In this document: one piece after another, positions 32,123 to 41,706 of the stretch | Position numbering within the stretch: position 1 is the stretch's first letter | Layout of the letters: the number at the start of each line of letters is the position of its first letter | Source: Roseomonas sp. | GTDB taxonomy: Bacteria; Pseudomonadota; Alphaproteobacteria; Acetobacterales; Acetobacteraceae | Assembly (NCBI GenBank): GCA_020249775.1 | Contig: JADCFA010000045.1 | Span: 1-52,972, forward strand | Reading direction: 5' to 3' | DNA: 52,972 nucleotides | Translations under genes and position numbers: made by a program | The notes under the pieces: model-generated | What the model saw: the letters and a program-made list of their open reading frames with translations, nothing else | Told to the model about the DNA's origin: nothing | Databases searched by the model: none

Positions 32123-32905
32123 TCAGCCCTGGCGTTCCACCATCAGCTTCTTAATCTCACCAATCGCCTGCGCGGGATTCAGCCCCTTGGGGCAGGTGCG
32201 CGTGCAATTCATGATGGTGTGGCAGCGATAGAGCCGGAAGGGGTCTTCCAGATTATCCAGCCGTTCCCCGGTTGCTTCATCGCGTGAATCCGCAATCCAG
32301 CGATAGGCCTGCAACAGCACCGCCGGGCCTAGATAGCGATCCCCATTCCACCAATAGGACGGGCAAGATGTGGAGCAGCAGAAGCACAGAATGCACTCCC
32401 AAAGCCCATCCAGCTTGGCGCGTTCTTCCTTGGATTGCAGGCGTTCCGCATCAGGCGGCGGGGGCGTATCTGATTTCAGCCAGGGCTCCACGCTGCGGAG
32501 CTGCGCGTAAATCTGCGACAAATCCGGCACCAGATCCTTCACCACCGGCATATGCGGCAGCGGGTTGATACGCACATCGCCCTTCACTTCCTCAATGGGC
32601 TTCAGGCAAGCGAGCGTATTCAACCCGTCAATATTCATGGAGCAGGAGCCGCAAATCCCCTCACGGCAGGAACGCCGAAAGGTCAGCGTGCTGTCCACCT
32701 CATTCTTGATCTTGATCAGCGCGTCGAGCACCATCGGGCCGCATTGCTCAAGGTCAATTTCGTAAGTGTCCTGGCGCGGGTTTTCCCCGGAGTCAGGGTC
32801 CCAGCGATAGATCTTGAAATTCTTGACCTGCTTCGCGCCGGCCGGCGCCTTATGCGTCTTGCCGGTGCCGACAGTGGAATTCTTGGGCAGGGTAAAAGTG
32901 GCCAT
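32123..32905 (-). CDS. sdhB: Succinate dehydrogenase iron-sulfur subunit
   Basis: 260 residues. 2Fe-2S ligands in [16 protein letters not shown] and TLACLKPI; the 4Fe-4S and 3Fe-4S ligands in [20 protein letters not shown] and [19 protein letters not shown]. It passes electrons from SdhA to ubiquinone. Alphaproteobacterial type, with the N-terminal extension before [14 protein letters not shown]. It follows vapD with 14 bases between, so vapD is inside the operon rather than at its end. Confidence 0.95.
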   Translation of the reverse strand: MATFTLPKNSTVGTGKTHKAPAGAKQVKNFKIYRWDPDSGENPRQDTYEIDLEQCGPMVLDALIKIKNEVDSTLTFRRSCREGICGSCSMNIDGLNTLACLKPIEEVKGDVRINPLPHMPVVKDLVPDLSQIYAQLRSVEPWLKSDTPPPPDAERLQSKEERAKLDGLWECILCFCCSTSCPSYWWNGDRYLGPAVLLQAYRWIADSRDEATGERLDNLEDPFRLYRCHTIMNCTRTCPKGLNPAQAIGEIKKLMVERQG

Positions 32906-32919
32906 GGCGCGTTTTCCTC

Positions 32920-33219
32920 TCAGGCGCCGCTTATGGCATCAATAGCGGGGCGCAGATCATTATTGTCCTCAATCCGAAGCATACGGATGTCTCTTACGCA
33001 GGGGCCAAACCAGGCAAACTCGCGGGCCAATTCCTGCACAGCGATGACGCATTTGACGGCATCCACGGTATCATTTCCGAAATAGACACTTCCTTGCTGC
33101 CGTTCGAAACCGTAACGTGCCAGGACACGTCTGATATCGTTATATGCGTTCTGCCAACTGGGTCCGGCATAGCCAGCCTGAAGCGCCGTAGTGTCCATGT
33201 CGAAGGATATGGCGTACAT
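32920..33219 (-). CDS. vapD: VapD-family Cas2-like nuclease, inside the sdh operon
   Basis: 99 residues matching Vap[15 protein letters not shown] at the start, then [34 protein letters not shown] and [17 protein letters not shown]. VapD proteins have a ferredoxin-like fold like Cas2 and Helicobacter VapD is an mRNA-cutting enzyme. ATG at 33217-33219 has a strong AGGAGG seven bases upstream. The frame is open 32 codons further upstream to an ATG two bases after the sdhA stop; that stretch includes FGIGHNRA. VapD systems normally pair with an antitoxin, and no separate one is seen. It would be co-transcribed with sdh. Function here unknown. Confidence 0.8.
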   Translation of the reverse strand: MYAISFDMDTTALQAGYAGPSWQNAYNDIRRVLARYGFERQQGSVYFGNDTVDAVKCVIAVQELAREFAWFGPCVRDIRMLRIEDNNDLRPAIDAISGA

Positions 33220-33317
33220 GCTGGGCCTCCTGATTATTGCTCTATTATGGCCAATACCAAAGCTTGGCGCCGTCGGTTGAACAGTTGAGCGCTCTCTCCC
33301 CTTCGGCGCGTACATGG

Positions 33318-35129
33318 TCAGTAAACGCGTGCCTTGGGGGGGAAGACCTGCACTTCATTCGTCAGCGTGCGCATCTTCACATCGCGATAATCAAGCTTGA
33401 CCTCGCGCTTGTCATTCACCCAGGCCAGCGTGTGCTTCATCCAGGTATCATCGTCACGCTCAGGGAAGTCTTCATGCGCATGGGCGCCGCGGCTTTCCTT
33501 GCGCGCTTCCGCGCCGACAACCGTGGTCAGCGCATTGCCGATCAGGTTATCAAGCTCCAGCGCTTCCACCAGATCGCTGTTCCAAATCAGGCTGCGATCG
33601 GCGATTTTGATATCGCCATAGCTGCCCGCGACCTGCGCCATCTTGTCCACGCCTTCCTTGAGCAATTCGGAAGTGCGGAATACCGCCGCATGGGTTTGCA
33701 TGGTGCGCTGCATGGCCAAGCGAAGCTCGGCCACATTGGTGCCGCCCTTGGCATGGCGCACGCGATCAAAGCGATCCAGGCTCGCTTCCCCGGCTTTCGG
33801 CGGCAGCGGCGGCTGGGAAGCGCCGGGCTTGATGGTCTCAGCCGCACGATGCGCTGCCGCGCGGCCAAACACCACCAGATCAAGCAGCGAATTGGTTCCC
33901 AGGCGATTGGCGCCATGGACGGAAACGCAGGCCGCTTCACCCACCGCCATCAGGCCAGGCACCACGCGGTCCTGATCCTTCGCGGTTGGGTTCAGCACTT
34001 CGGTGTGGATGTTAGTCGGGATGCCGCCCATGTTGTAATGCACGGTCGGCAGGATCGGGATGGGTTCCTTGGTCACATCCACGCCCGAGAAGATCTTCGC
34101 GGTTTCCGAAATCCCCGGCAGGCGCTCATGCAGGATTTCCGCGCCCAGATGTTCCAGATGCAGATGGATATGATCGCGCTGCGGACCCACACCGCGCCCT
34201 TCACGAATTTCCATGGACATGGCGCGGGAGACAACGTCGCGGCTCGCCAAATCCTTCGCGGTCGGCGCATAGCGTTCCATGAAACGCTCGCCTTCTGAAT
34301 TGGTCAGATAGCCGCCTTCGCCGCGCGCCCCTTCCGTGATCAGGCAGCCGGCGCCGTAAATCCCCGTCGGGTGGAATTGCACGAATTCCTGATCCTGCAA
34401 GGGCAGGCCCGCGCGCAGCACCATCCCGCCGCCATCACCCGTGCAGGTATGGGCCGAGGTGCAGGAGAAATAGGCGCGGCCATACCCCCCTGTCGCCAGC
34501 ACCACGCTTTGCGCGCGGAAGCGATGGATGGAGCCATCTTCCAGGCACCAGGCGGTGACACCGCGGCACACACCTTCATCATCCATGATCAGGTCAAGCG
34601 CGATATATTCAACGAAGAACTCGCAGCCATGCTTCAAGGATTGCTGATAGAGCGTGTGCAGAATGGCGTGGCCCGTGCGGTCAGCGGCGGCGCAGGCGCG
34701 CATCGCGGGGGTCTTGCCGTAATCCTGCATATGGCCGCCAAAGGGGCGCTGATAGATGCGGCCATCTTCGGTGCGGCTGAAGGGCACGCCGTAATGTTCA
34801 AGTTCGATCACCGCCGGGATCGCTTCGCGGCACATATATTCAATGGCGTCCTGGTCGCCCAGCCAATCAGATCCCTTCACGGTGTCATACATGTGCCAGC
34901 GCCAATCATCTTCGCCCATATTGCCGAGTGCGGCGCCGATGCCGCCCTGCGCGGCGACGGTGTGGCTGCGTGTCGGGAAGACCTTGGTGATGCAGGCGGT
35001 CTTCAGCCCCGCCGCGCCCATGCCGAAAGTGGCGCGCAGCCCGGCGCCACCAGCGCCCACCACCACCACATCATAGGTATGGTCCACAATCCGATAGGCG
35101 CCATTGGAAGGCTTGCTGATCGCATTCAT
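33318..35129 (-). CDS. sdhA: Succinate dehydrogenase flavoprotein subunit
   Basis: 603 residues. The FAD fingerprint [15 protein letters not shown] is followed by [19 protein letters not shown], which holds the histidine that binds FAD covalently. [26 protein letters not shown] and [10 protein letters not shown] are the active-site segments, and NTEVLNP-like and [20 protein letters not shown] close the family pattern. It oxidises succinate to fumarate. This canonical enzyme contrasts with the cysteine-containing paralogue at 20724-22463. sdhD starts 67 bases upstream. Confidence 0.97.
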   Translation of the reverse strand: MNAISKPSNGAYRIVDHTYDVVVVGAGGAGLRATFGMGAAGLKTACITKVFPTRSHTVAAQGGIGAALGNMGEDDWRWHMYDTVKGSDWLGDQDAIEYMCREAIPAVIELEHYGVPFSRTEDGRIYQRPFGGHMQDYGKTPAMRACAAADRTGHAILHTLYQQSLKHGCEFFVEYIALDLIMDDEGVCRGVTAWCLEDGSIHRFRAQSVVLATGGYGRAYFSCTSAHTCTGDGGGMVLRAGLPLQDQEFVQFHPTGIYGAGCLITEGARGEGGYLTNSEGERFMERYAPTAKDLASRDVVSRAMSMEIREGRGVGPQRDHIHLHLEHLGAEILHERLPGISETAKIFSGVDVTKEPIPILPTVHYNMGGIPTNIHTEVLNPTAKDQDRVVPGLMAVGEAACVSVHGANRLGTNSLLDLVVFGRAAAHRAAETIKPGASQPPLPPKAGEASLDRFDRVRHAKGGTNVAELRLAMQRTMQTHAAVFRTSELLKEGVDKMAQVAGSYGDIKIADRSLIWNSDLVEALELDNLIGNALTTVVGAEARKESRGAHAHEDFPERDDDTWMKHTLAWVNDKREVKLDYRDVKMRTLTNEVQVFPPKARVY

Positions 35130-35196
35130 TGCTTCATCTCATCCTGCCAGGCGGCGGGGAATGCGCCCCAGTCCCGCTGAAAACCTCGACCAAAAC

Positions 35197-35595
35197 TCAC
35201 AGCGCGATGCGCAGCACACTCAGCGTCGTTGCCAGCCACATCAGCACGGCAAGCCCATTCACCGCGCAAATCAGGGCAAAGCGCTTCAGTTCACTGCGCA
35301 CATAATCTTCGATCACCACCTGCAAACCGGCCGCCGCGTGGTGAAACGCTGCGGTCAGGAAAGCGAGCAACGACACAGCGTTGAAGGTATTGCCGATCCA
35401 TTCCAGAACCACCGCGTATTCGGCACCGACCAGGCGCGAAAGCGAAAAGATCAGCCAGATCGAAAGTGGCAGCAACGCAATGGAGGTGACACGCTGCATC
35501 CACCAATGATGCGTGCCCCCCTTGGCGGAGCCCATGCCCCGCACGCGCCCAAGCGGGCTGCGGAGCGAACGGATTGAGGCGCTGTCTTCAGCCAT
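35197..35595 (-). CDS. sdhD: Succinate dehydrogenase membrane anchor subunit
   Basis: 132 residues, three membrane segments. GTHHWWMQRVTSIALLPL is the first span; HHAAAGLQVVIEDYV contains the haem ligand His and the quinone-pocket Asp/Tyr that mark SdhD. It lies 12 bases after sdhC and 67 bases before sdhA. Confidence 0.9.
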   Translation of the reverse strand: MAEDSASIRSLRSPLGRVRGMGSAKGGTHHWWMQRVTSIALLPLSIWLIFSLSRLVGAEYAVVLEWIGNTFNAVSLLAFLTAAFHHAAAGLQVVIEDYVRSELKRFALICAVNGLAVLMWLATTLSVLRIAL

Positions 35596-35607
35596 GGTTA
35601 TGCCCCC

Positions 35608-36045
35608 TCAGACCAGGATCAGCAGCCAGGTGAGAATGGTCAGCACCGCCGTGCCGATCACCACCAAGCGCCCGGAACGATAGGCATCTTCCATGGCAAA
35701 GCCGCGCCCCGCATCCCAGAACAAATGCCGGATGCCCGCGCAGGTATGATACCAGGCCGCCACGGTAAGCCCGAACAGCACAATCCACCCCAGGAAAGAC
35801 CCGAAGAACCACTGCGCCATGCCAAAGGCGCCCTGTCCTGTGCCCGCCGCGATCAGCCACCAGGAGAGCAGCAGCAAGCCGCCGCACCACGCCACACCGG
35901 AAATGCGGTGCAGAATGGACAGCAGGCTCGTCATTTGCATCATGTCATAGACTTGCAAATGCGGCGACAAAGGCCGGCGCGTCAGCGTGCCATCGGACCG
36001 GCGACCAATCATGGCTGCTTCCCGAGCATCTTTTATCCTTGCCAT
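35608..36045 (-). CDS. sdhC: Succinate dehydrogenase cytochrome b556 subunit
   Basis: 145 residues. RPLSPHLQVYDM near the N terminus, SILHRISGVAWCGGLLLL (His-Arg-x-Ser-Gly, quinone site) and YHTCAGIRHLFWDAGRG (haem ligand histidine) are SdhC signatures. ATG at 36043-36045 has GGAG about 11 bases upstream; an ATG at 36012 would give a 134-residue version. The longest open frame begins still earlier but is not supported. First gene of sdhC-D-A-vapD-B; divergent from the MFS gene with a gap of about 186 bases for both promoters. Confidence 0.9.
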   Translation of the reverse strand: MARIKDAREAAMIGRRSDGTLTRRPLSPHLQVYDMMQMTSLLSILHRISGVAWCGGLLLLSWWLIAAGTGQGAFGMAQWFFGSFLGWIVLFGLTVAAWYHTCAGIRHLFWDAGRGFAMEDAYRSGRLVVIGTAVLTILTWLLILV

Positions 36046-36231
36046 CAACCCTACTCCAAGGATTCGACTCCGCACTTGGGGCGCGCGGGCGAACTTCTTC
36101 CCTGCCTTTCTAGGTGCCGTATGCCATAGCGTCAAATCAGGCGGATGCAGGTCATATTGGCCGCAAAAGATTGACGAATTTGCCACGCGGGCGCAGTTTC
36201 AAGGCCCAATCTGACAGGGGCCCCAGGGCTC

Positions 36232-37467
36232 ATGAGTGCTGCAACTTCCGAAGCCCCAGGGGCCGGCCAGGATACCCGCATCATCGCCTTGATCGGCACC
36301 GGGCATTTCCTGTCGCATTTTTACATGCTCTGCCTGCCGCCGCTGTTTCTGGTCTGGCGCCAGGAATTCGATGTTTCCTACGCCGAACTGGGCCTGACGG
36401 TGGCGTTGATGAGCGGCACCACGGCCCTGCTGCAAACCCCGGTCGGCTTCGCGGTGGACCGCTACGGCGCCCGGCCCTTCCTCGTCGGCGGCACGCTGAT
36501 CATGGCACTTTCGATCTCCGCCATGGCCTTTGCGCCGGGGGTTTGGGCGCTTTGGTTGCTCGCGATCCTGTCCGGGGTTGGCAATAGCGTGATCCATCCG
36601 GCGGATTACGCCATCCTGGCCGGCAGCATCCGGCAGGATCGCATGGGCCGCGCCTTTGCCATGCATACCTTCACCGGCAATCTGGGCTTTGCCCTGGCGC
36701 CGCCCATCGTCGCCCTTTTGTTGCTGGTGATGGGCTGGCGGGAAGCGCTGTTGCTGTTGGGCCTGCTCGGCGTGCCGGTGGTGGGCGCCATTCTGCTGCA
36801 AAGCCGTATTTTGAAGGACCAGGCCAAGCCCAAAACGGCAGATGAGGCCGGGCAAAGCGGGCGGGAATTGCTGCTTTCCCGCCCCATGCTGCTGTTCTTT
36901 GCCTTCTTCCTGCTTTCCGCCTCGGCCGGGTCAGGCATTCAGGCCTTTGTCATCACGGTGCTGGGCAAGCTTTGGGCGACGCCGATCGCCACCGCCTCCA
37001 TGGTGCTGACGGGCTATATGGCCGGCGCCACCGGCGGCACGCTGATCGGCGGCTGGGTTGTGGACCGCACAAAAGGCGGCGGGCTGATGGGCTTTGTGAC
37101 CATCCTGACGCTTTTCGCCATGGCGATGTTTCTGGTGCTGGGGCTGGTCGCCCTGCCGGAAATTGCCCTGCCAGGGATCGGGCTGCTGGCTGGCCTCGCC
37201 ATGGGGGCATCACGCACCCCGCGCGATGTCATGCTGAAGGATGCCTGCCCGCCGGGGCAGATCGGCAAGGTATTTGGCTTTGTCTCCTCCGGCCTGCCAC
37301 TCGGTGGGGCCATCACGCCCGTGCCGCTCGGGTTTCTGATTGATATGGGCTACCCGATTCTGGTGCTGCCGGTAGTGGCAGGGCTGCTCGGACTTTCCTT
37401 GCTTTGCGCCGGCAGCGCCCGGGCCAGCAGCAAGGCCACCAAAATCCGCGCCGTCGCGGCTGAATGA
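36232..37467 (+). CDS. Major facilitator superfamily transporter
   Basis: 411 residues, twelve predicted membrane segments in two halves. The motif A loop between spans 2 and 3 appears as GFAVDRYGARPFLVGG. Spans include FLSHFYMLCLPPLFLVWRQ and LWLLAILSGVGNSVIHP. A Lys/Arg-rich cytoplasmic loop (KDQAKPKTADEAGQSG) joins the halves. Similarity is to the fosmidomycin-resistance/sugar-phosphate-like group, but the substrate cannot be named. Followed by a TRIC-family gene after six bases, so the three membrane protein genes 36.2-39.0 kb may be one operon. Confidence 0.82.
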   Translation: MSAATSEAPGAGQDTRIIALIGTGHFLSHFYMLCLPPLFLVWRQEFDVSYAELGLTVALMSGTTALLQTPVGFAVDRYGARPFLVGGTLIMALSISAMAFAPGVWALWLLAILSGVGNSVIHPADYAILAGSIRQDRMGRAFAMHTFTGNLGFALAPPIVALLLLVMGWREALLLLGLLGVPVVGAILLQSRILKDQAKPKTADEAGQSGRELLLSRPMLLFFAFFLLSASAGSGIQAFVITVLGKLWATPIATASMVLTGYMAGATGGTLIGGWVVDRTKGGGLMGFVTILTLFAMAMFLVLGLVALPEIALPGIGLLAGLAMGASRTPRDVMLKDACPPGQIGKVFGFVSSGLPLGGAITPVPLGFLIDMGYPILVLPVVAGLLGLSLLCAGSARASSKATKIRAVAAE

Positions 37468-37473
37468 GACCTG

Positions 37474-38118
37474 ATGAGCGCCTTTGATGAAGGGGTGGCC
37501 TTATCCGCCTGGATAGCGGTTGCAGTGGTGGCGGCTTCCGGGGCGCTCAGTGCTTCGCGCAAGCAGCTTGATCCTGTGGGCTTTATCCTGATTGCCTGCG
37601 TCACCGCTTTCGGCGGCGGCACGGTGCGAGACCTGATCCTGGGCGCACCAGTGTTTTGGCTGAAAGCGCCGGGGATGGTGCTGCTGGCGGCCGGAGTTGC
37701 CTTGCTCGTTTTCTTCACCGCGCATCTTGTCGAACGACGCTTCCTCGCTTTGCTTTGGGCGGATGCGGTGGGGCTTGGTATTTTTGCAGTACTCGGGGCT
37801 GAATCGGCCTTGCGTTGGGGCGCGGACCCCTGGGTTGCGATCCTGATGGGCACCATCACAGCAACCGCCGGCGGCATCTTGCGTGATATCATTTGCGCGG
37901 AATTGCCGCTGATCCTGCGGCGCGAAATCTACGCTACCGCGGCGGCTTTTGGCGCCGCAGTTTTCGTGGCGCTGATCCTGGCCGGGCTGCCGCGCGATGT
38001 GGCGTTGCCCATTGGCGTTCTTGCCGGCTTTGCACTGCGCGGCGCTGCCATCCTGCGTGGCTGGTCCATGCCGACCTATAAGGCCCGCCCCGGTCGCGAT
38101 TACCCGGACGAACGATAG
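37474..38118 (+). CDS. TRIC-type/UPF0126 family membrane protein
   Basis: 214 residues, about seven membrane segments with an internal duplication. Each half carries a Gly-rich motif ending in R-D: AFGGGTVRDLILGAPVFWL in the first and ATAGGILRDIICAELPLIL in the second, the hallmark of the UPF0126 (YicG/YadS) group, now related to trimeric intracellular cation channels. Some members are glycine transporters (GlyP/YicG-type reports). C-terminal charged tail. It is four bases before the DMT gene. Confidence 0.85.
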   Translation: MSAFDEGVALSAWIAVAVVAASGALSASRKQLDPVGFILIACVTAFGGGTVRDLILGAPVFWLKAPGMVLLAAGVALLVFFTAHLVERRFLALLWADAVGLGIFAVLGAESALRWGADPWVAILMGTITATAGGILRDIICAELPLILRREIYATAAAFGAAVFVALILAGLPRDVALPIGVLAGFALRGAAILRGWSMPTYKARPGRDYPDER

Positions 38119-38121
38119 GAT

Positions 38122-38997
38122 ATGTCGCCCTACGCCATCGCGGTTCTATTCACCCTGGCGAGCACAGCCCTTTACGCCCTTGGCTATGCGCTGGCGAAGC
38201 TGCTTGCCGAAACCCTACACCCGTTTGAGATCACCTTTCTGCGCTCCGCGTTGGTATTGGGTTCTGTCCTGGCGCTGACCATGGTGAAGCCCGCGCCGCT
38301 GGCAACCATCACCCGCATCGCGCTGCCCGCGCGCCCATGGGCGCAACGCATGACGGGCGCGATGCTGATCTTCTCCACCACGCTTGGTGTGATCGGCTAT
38401 TGGCTGGTGCCGATTACGGAGGCCGCCGCACTTGGCTTTACCGCGCCGGTGATTCTTGCGGCACTTGGTGCGGTTTGGCTCAAGGAAGAAGTCACCGCGC
38501 GGCGCTGGATTGCCGTGCTGCTTGGCTTTGCCGGCATGCTGGTGGTGGTGCGCCCAGGTGGAGAGCTTTTCACCTGGTATGCCACGATCCCCATCGCCTC
38601 CGCACTTTCTTACGCCACCTATCAGGTCATGGCGCGACGCATTCGTGATGTGGCGAATGCGGAGGATATCACGACGCAAGGCGCGCTCATGGGTGTTGTA
38701 TTACTGGCGCCCGCGATGCTGGTGCTATGGCGCAGCCCCGATCTGCTCACCTGGGGCCTAGTTGTGATCTATACGCTGTTGCAGACAGCCGCTTTGCTTT
38801 TTCTGGGGGGAGCGGTGCGGCGGGCAGAGGTTTCGGCCCTCGCCCCCTGGCAATATGCGCGGATTGCCTTCGCCCTTGCCTTGGATGCGGTGATGTTCGA
38901 CCGCTGGCCAGGGCTTTGGGCGCTGGCGGGGTGTTTGCTGATTGCGGCGGGTGGGCTGGTGCTGGCTTGGCCGGCGAAGCGTAGTGGGGCAGGATAG
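38122..38997 (+). CDS. EamA/DMT-family transporter
   Basis: 291 residues, ten membrane segments in two EamA halves. VPITEAAALGFTAPVILAALG ends the first half, and the second has LFLGGAVRRAEVSALAPWQY. This family exports amino acids, nucleosides or related metabolites, but the substrate is not clear. It is third in a row of membrane protein genes with 6- and 4-base gaps, suggesting translational coupling. Confidence 0.8.
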   Translation: MSPYAIAVLFTLASTALYALGYALAKLLAETLHPFEITFLRSALVLGSVLALTMVKPAPLATITRIALPARPWAQRMTGAMLIFSTTLGVIGYWLVPITEAAALGFTAPVILAALGAVWLKEEVTARRWIAVLLGFAGMLVVVRPGGELFTWYATIPIASALSYATYQVMARRIRDVANAEDITTQGALMGVVLLAPAMLVLWRSPDLLTWGLVVIYTLLQTAALLFLGGAVRRAEVSALAPWQYARIAFALALDAVMFDRWPGLWALAGCLLIAAGGLVLAWPAKRSGAG

Positions 38998-39034
38998 ACG
39001 TCGCCTGCTGCGGTCCAAAATCAGCGCACTGCTG

Positions 39035-39679
39035 TCAAGCGCCGCAGATATAACGCGCGAAATCCGGTCCTGGGATGCCGCGCCGCAGCGGCACGCAACC
39101 AGACGGCGGATCGCGCCTGAACTGCCAGCCCTGATGCTGCAGCTCTCCCAAAAAGCGATCAAGGTGCCGCATGGCGCCATTGGGCAGGTCATGCAGCACC
39201 AGCATAATCGGTTCACGTGCCATGCGCAGCATCGCATGCGCCGTGGCGGGCCAGCCATCGGCATCGCGGAAATCGCCGGGCACGGCATTCCACAGCACCA
39301 TGGTGGCTTGCTGCGCCATTAAATGTCGCGCCGCTGTGCCATTCAGCAAATGCGCGCCCAAGGCACCGCCGCCGCCATTCGGGCGGAAATAGCGCTCAGG
39401 TGCGGCAAGATCGCCGATCAGCGCATCCGTTTCCGAGATTTCATGCAGCGCTTCGGCACTGCTGCGGCGCCCCAGTGGCGCGCCATGCGTCAGCGTATGA
39501 TTGCCGATGACATGCCCCGCATCGCGCGCCTGCGTCGCCAAGGCGCGCGCCTTCGGGTCACGCAGCTTTGCGCCAATCACGAAAAACATCGCGGCGATGC
39601 GCCGGCGCGCCAGCACCGCCAGCACGCCGGGTGTTACCTCAGGCTCCGGTCCATTGTCGAAGCTGAGGCAGATTTCCAT
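39035..39679 (-). CDS. Polysaccharide deacetylase-like protein with altered metal motif
   Basis: 214 residues, NodB-type carbohydrate esterase fold. The first motif reads SFDNGPEP (D8, N9) where the usual TFDDGP has two aspartates; the second Asp, a metal ligand, is Asn. Motif 2, GHVIGNHTLTHG, keeps both histidines. Later, VLHDLPNGAMRHL includes the motif-5-like LHD. The lost aspartate may reduce metal binding or change the reaction. ATG at 39677-39679 lies eight bases after the FAH stop; a longer open frame upstream is unlikely. Convergent with the DMT gene. Confidence 0.75.
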   Translation of the reverse strand: MEICLSFDNGPEPEVTPGVLAVLARRRIAAMFFVIGAKLRDPKARALATQARDAGHVIGNHTLTHGAPLGRRSSAEALHEISETDALIGDLAAPERYFRPNGGGGALGAHLLNGTAARHLMAQQATMVLWNAVPGDFRDADGWPATAHAMLRMAREPIMLVLHDLPNGAMRHLDRFLGELQHQGWQFRRDPPSGCVPLRRGIPGPDFARYICGA

Positions 39680-39686
39680 CGGTGGC

Positions 39687-40577
39687 TTAGTCGCTGATGG
39701 TATTGGTGAGCGAGCCGATGCCCTCAATCGTCAGTTCCATGACATCACCGGCCTTCAGTGTTTGCGGCGGCTCCATGGCATAGCCAACACCTTCCGGCGT
39801 GCCGGTCATGATCACATCGCCGGGCAGCAGGGTAAAGCCGGCGGAAAGCTGATGGATGATCTCAGGCACATCAAAAATCATCTTGCTGGTGCGGCTGGCT
39901 TGGCGCTGTTCGCCATTGATCTTGAGGCCAATCGCCAGATCAGCAGCACTCAGATCACGCGCCGGCACAATCACGGGGCCGAGCGGGCAGGAACGATCCA
40001 GCGACTTGCCCTTGAACCACTGCCCATGACGACGCTGCAAATCGCGCCCTGTAACGTCATTGCCGATGGTCCAGCCAAAGACATGTTCCAGCGCCTTTTC
40101 CTTCGGAATATCGCGCCCGGCAGTGCCGATAATCGCCACCAGCTCAACCTCGTAATCGAGCCATTTGGTCACACCCTCATGCGTTGGCACCTTGGCGCCA
40201 GGCGCAATCACGCAATCCGCAGCCTTGGTGAAGAATTGCGGGTATTTCGGCACCTCGCTTTGCGTAATCCCGCGCGTGCGATCACCTTCGGCCACATGGT
40301 CCATGTAGTTGCGGCCCACGCAAAACACATTGCGGCGCGGCTTGGGGATCGGGGCTTGCAGCGCAACGCTATCAAGCGCCAGCAACGCATGGGCGGGCGG
40401 GTTGGCGGCGAGGGCGCGAATTGCGGCCAGCATGGCGGCACCGCCATCAATCACGGCCAGCATGTCACGCGCCGGCGGCATGGCAACGGCCAGGTCAAGC
40501 ACGCGCCCGCCCGGAAGCAGTACGCCCGCGCGGCTTCCGGCCGCATCCGCAAAGGTTATCAGGTTCAAGGCAGCCAT
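39687..40577 (-). CDS. Fumarylacetoacetate hydrolase-family protein
   Basis: 296 residues. The core FAH fold shows NVFCVGRNYMDHVAEGD, LDYEVELVAIIGTAGRDI with the metal-binding Glu residues, and the C-terminal LLPGDVIMTGTPEGVGYAMEP. Members hydrolyse C-C bonds of 2,4-dioxo acids or decarboxylate/hydrate related compounds (hydratase-like 2-oxo-3-enoate and acylpyruvase types). Specificity not resolvable. It is operonic with the deacetylase gene downstream and 69 bases from the aspartoacylase-like gene upstream. Confidence 0.87.
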   Translation of the reverse strand: MAALNLITFADAAGSRAGVLLPGGRVLDLAVAMPPARDMLAVIDGGAAMLAAIRALAANPPAHALLALDSVALQAPIPKPRRNVFCVGRNYMDHVAEGDRTRGITQSEVPKYPQFFTKAADCVIAPGAKVPTHEGVTKWLDYEVELVAIIGTAGRDIPKEKALEHVFGWTIGNDVTGRDLQRRHGQWFKGKSLDRSCPLGPVIVPARDLSAADLAIGLKINGEQRQASRTSKMIFDVPEIIHQLSAGFTLLPGDVIMTGTPEGVGYAMEPPQTLKAGDVMELTIEGIGSLTNTISD

Positions 40578-40646
40578 TTGGTGATCCCCAAGTTAGACGA
40601 TGGGGTCAGGCAAGCGCGGCCCGGGCTTTCGCGCAAGCCCTTCAGG

Positions 40647-41582
40647 CTAAGGGGGCGCTTCAAACCGCGCCAGGCGCACCGCGGTATGCCCGCGCGGCGC
40701 GATCGGGGTTGGCATCACCAGCAGGCAATCATCATGCGGTGTGCGGATTTCCCGCGCGCCATCCTGCGCAATGACCGTGCCGGCTTCCGGAATGACCTCC
40801 CCGCCGCGAAATTCCCTCAGGAACATGAAATTATGCGAAGTGGCGGTCACGGTTTCCGTCACGCGCGCAAATAGCGGGGGCTCCGGCCAGGGCGCCGGGG
40901 CAGCGCCCAGAATGCCGCAAAGCCCAAGTGCTCGGCGCGCGCTTTGCGTCATGGCGCCAACGGTTGCGGCTTCCCAATGCTGGCCCGCCTCCACCAGCAC
41001 TGCGGCAGCGCTGCTCCCTGGCGTCGTAAAGCGCGCATGATCCACCAGGCGCCGCCCGGCAATATGCCCAGGATCAGCCACGGTCAGGCGCGGTGTGCCA
41101 AGCGCTTGCCCAAAACGGATAGCCTGGTGCGTATCGGCGACCAACATCAGCGGTTCGGATGGCCAGAGCATGGAATGCAAATCCACCAGCATATCCACGC
41201 TTTCAATCACCGGTATTAATGCCCGCACCCGACGCATTTCGCGCGAATCGCGTGGGCTTTGCAGCCGATCCTCGCCCCAAAGCCGGTTCAGATCTTCCTC
41301 AAGATAGCGCGCGGCGGTCGGGTTTTCCGCATCAAATGCCAGGAAGGCATCGGTATTGGCGAAGATCAGACTAAGCCGCCCACCTTCCGGCCGAATGCCG
41401 GCGGCAAGCATTTCGGCCAGCACGATCGCGCCCGCGATTTCATTGCCATGGGTCAGCGCCACCAAGGCAAGATGAGGGCCGGGTGCCGCGGCGGTGAAGG
41501 ACCACACACCGGGAATACCGCAATTGCCGCCAAGCCAAGGGCGCAGGTCAGGCTTGGCAAGCCCCACCGCGAAATGCGGCAC
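40647..41582 (-). CDS. Succinylglutamate desuccinylase/aspartoacylase-family protein
   Basis: 311 residues, zinc M14-type amidohydrolase. ALTHGNEIAG gives the zinc ligands H45 and E48, LVDLHSML the third ligand, and DLNRLWGE a substrate-binding loop; VLVEAGQHW contains the catalytic Glu pattern. Such enzymes remove acyl groups from N-acyl amino acids. The start is GTG at 41580-41582: it has GGAGG about seven bases upstream and gives M-P-H-F-A-V, whereas a TTG 19 codons earlier has no such site. Divergent from the M81 gene. Confidence 0.8.
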   Translation of the reverse strand: MPHFAVGLAKPDLRPWLGGNCGIPGVWSFTAAAPGPHLALVALTHGNEIAGAIVLAEMLAAGIRPEGGRLSLIFANTDAFLAFDAENPTAARYLEEDLNRLWGEDRLQSPRDSREMRRVRALIPVIESVDMLVDLHSMLWPSEPLMLVADTHQAIRFGQALGTPRLTVADPGHIAGRRLVDHARFTTPGSSAAAVLVEAGQHWEAATVGAMTQSARRALGLCGILGAAPAPWPEPPLFARVTETVTATSHNFMFLREFRGGEVIPEAGTVIAQDGAREIRTPHDDCLLVMPTPIAPRGHTAVRLARFEAPP

Positions 41583-41706
41583 GGCTTTCCCTCCAGCCTC
41601 AACGGAGGTGGATTGCGTCCCCAGCGAACTTCCCCTCAATTATCGTTTCTGGTTGCAGAGTTTATACAAGCCGCGCGCCGCGTCCATCCCGGGGGGTGTT
41701 ACAGAA

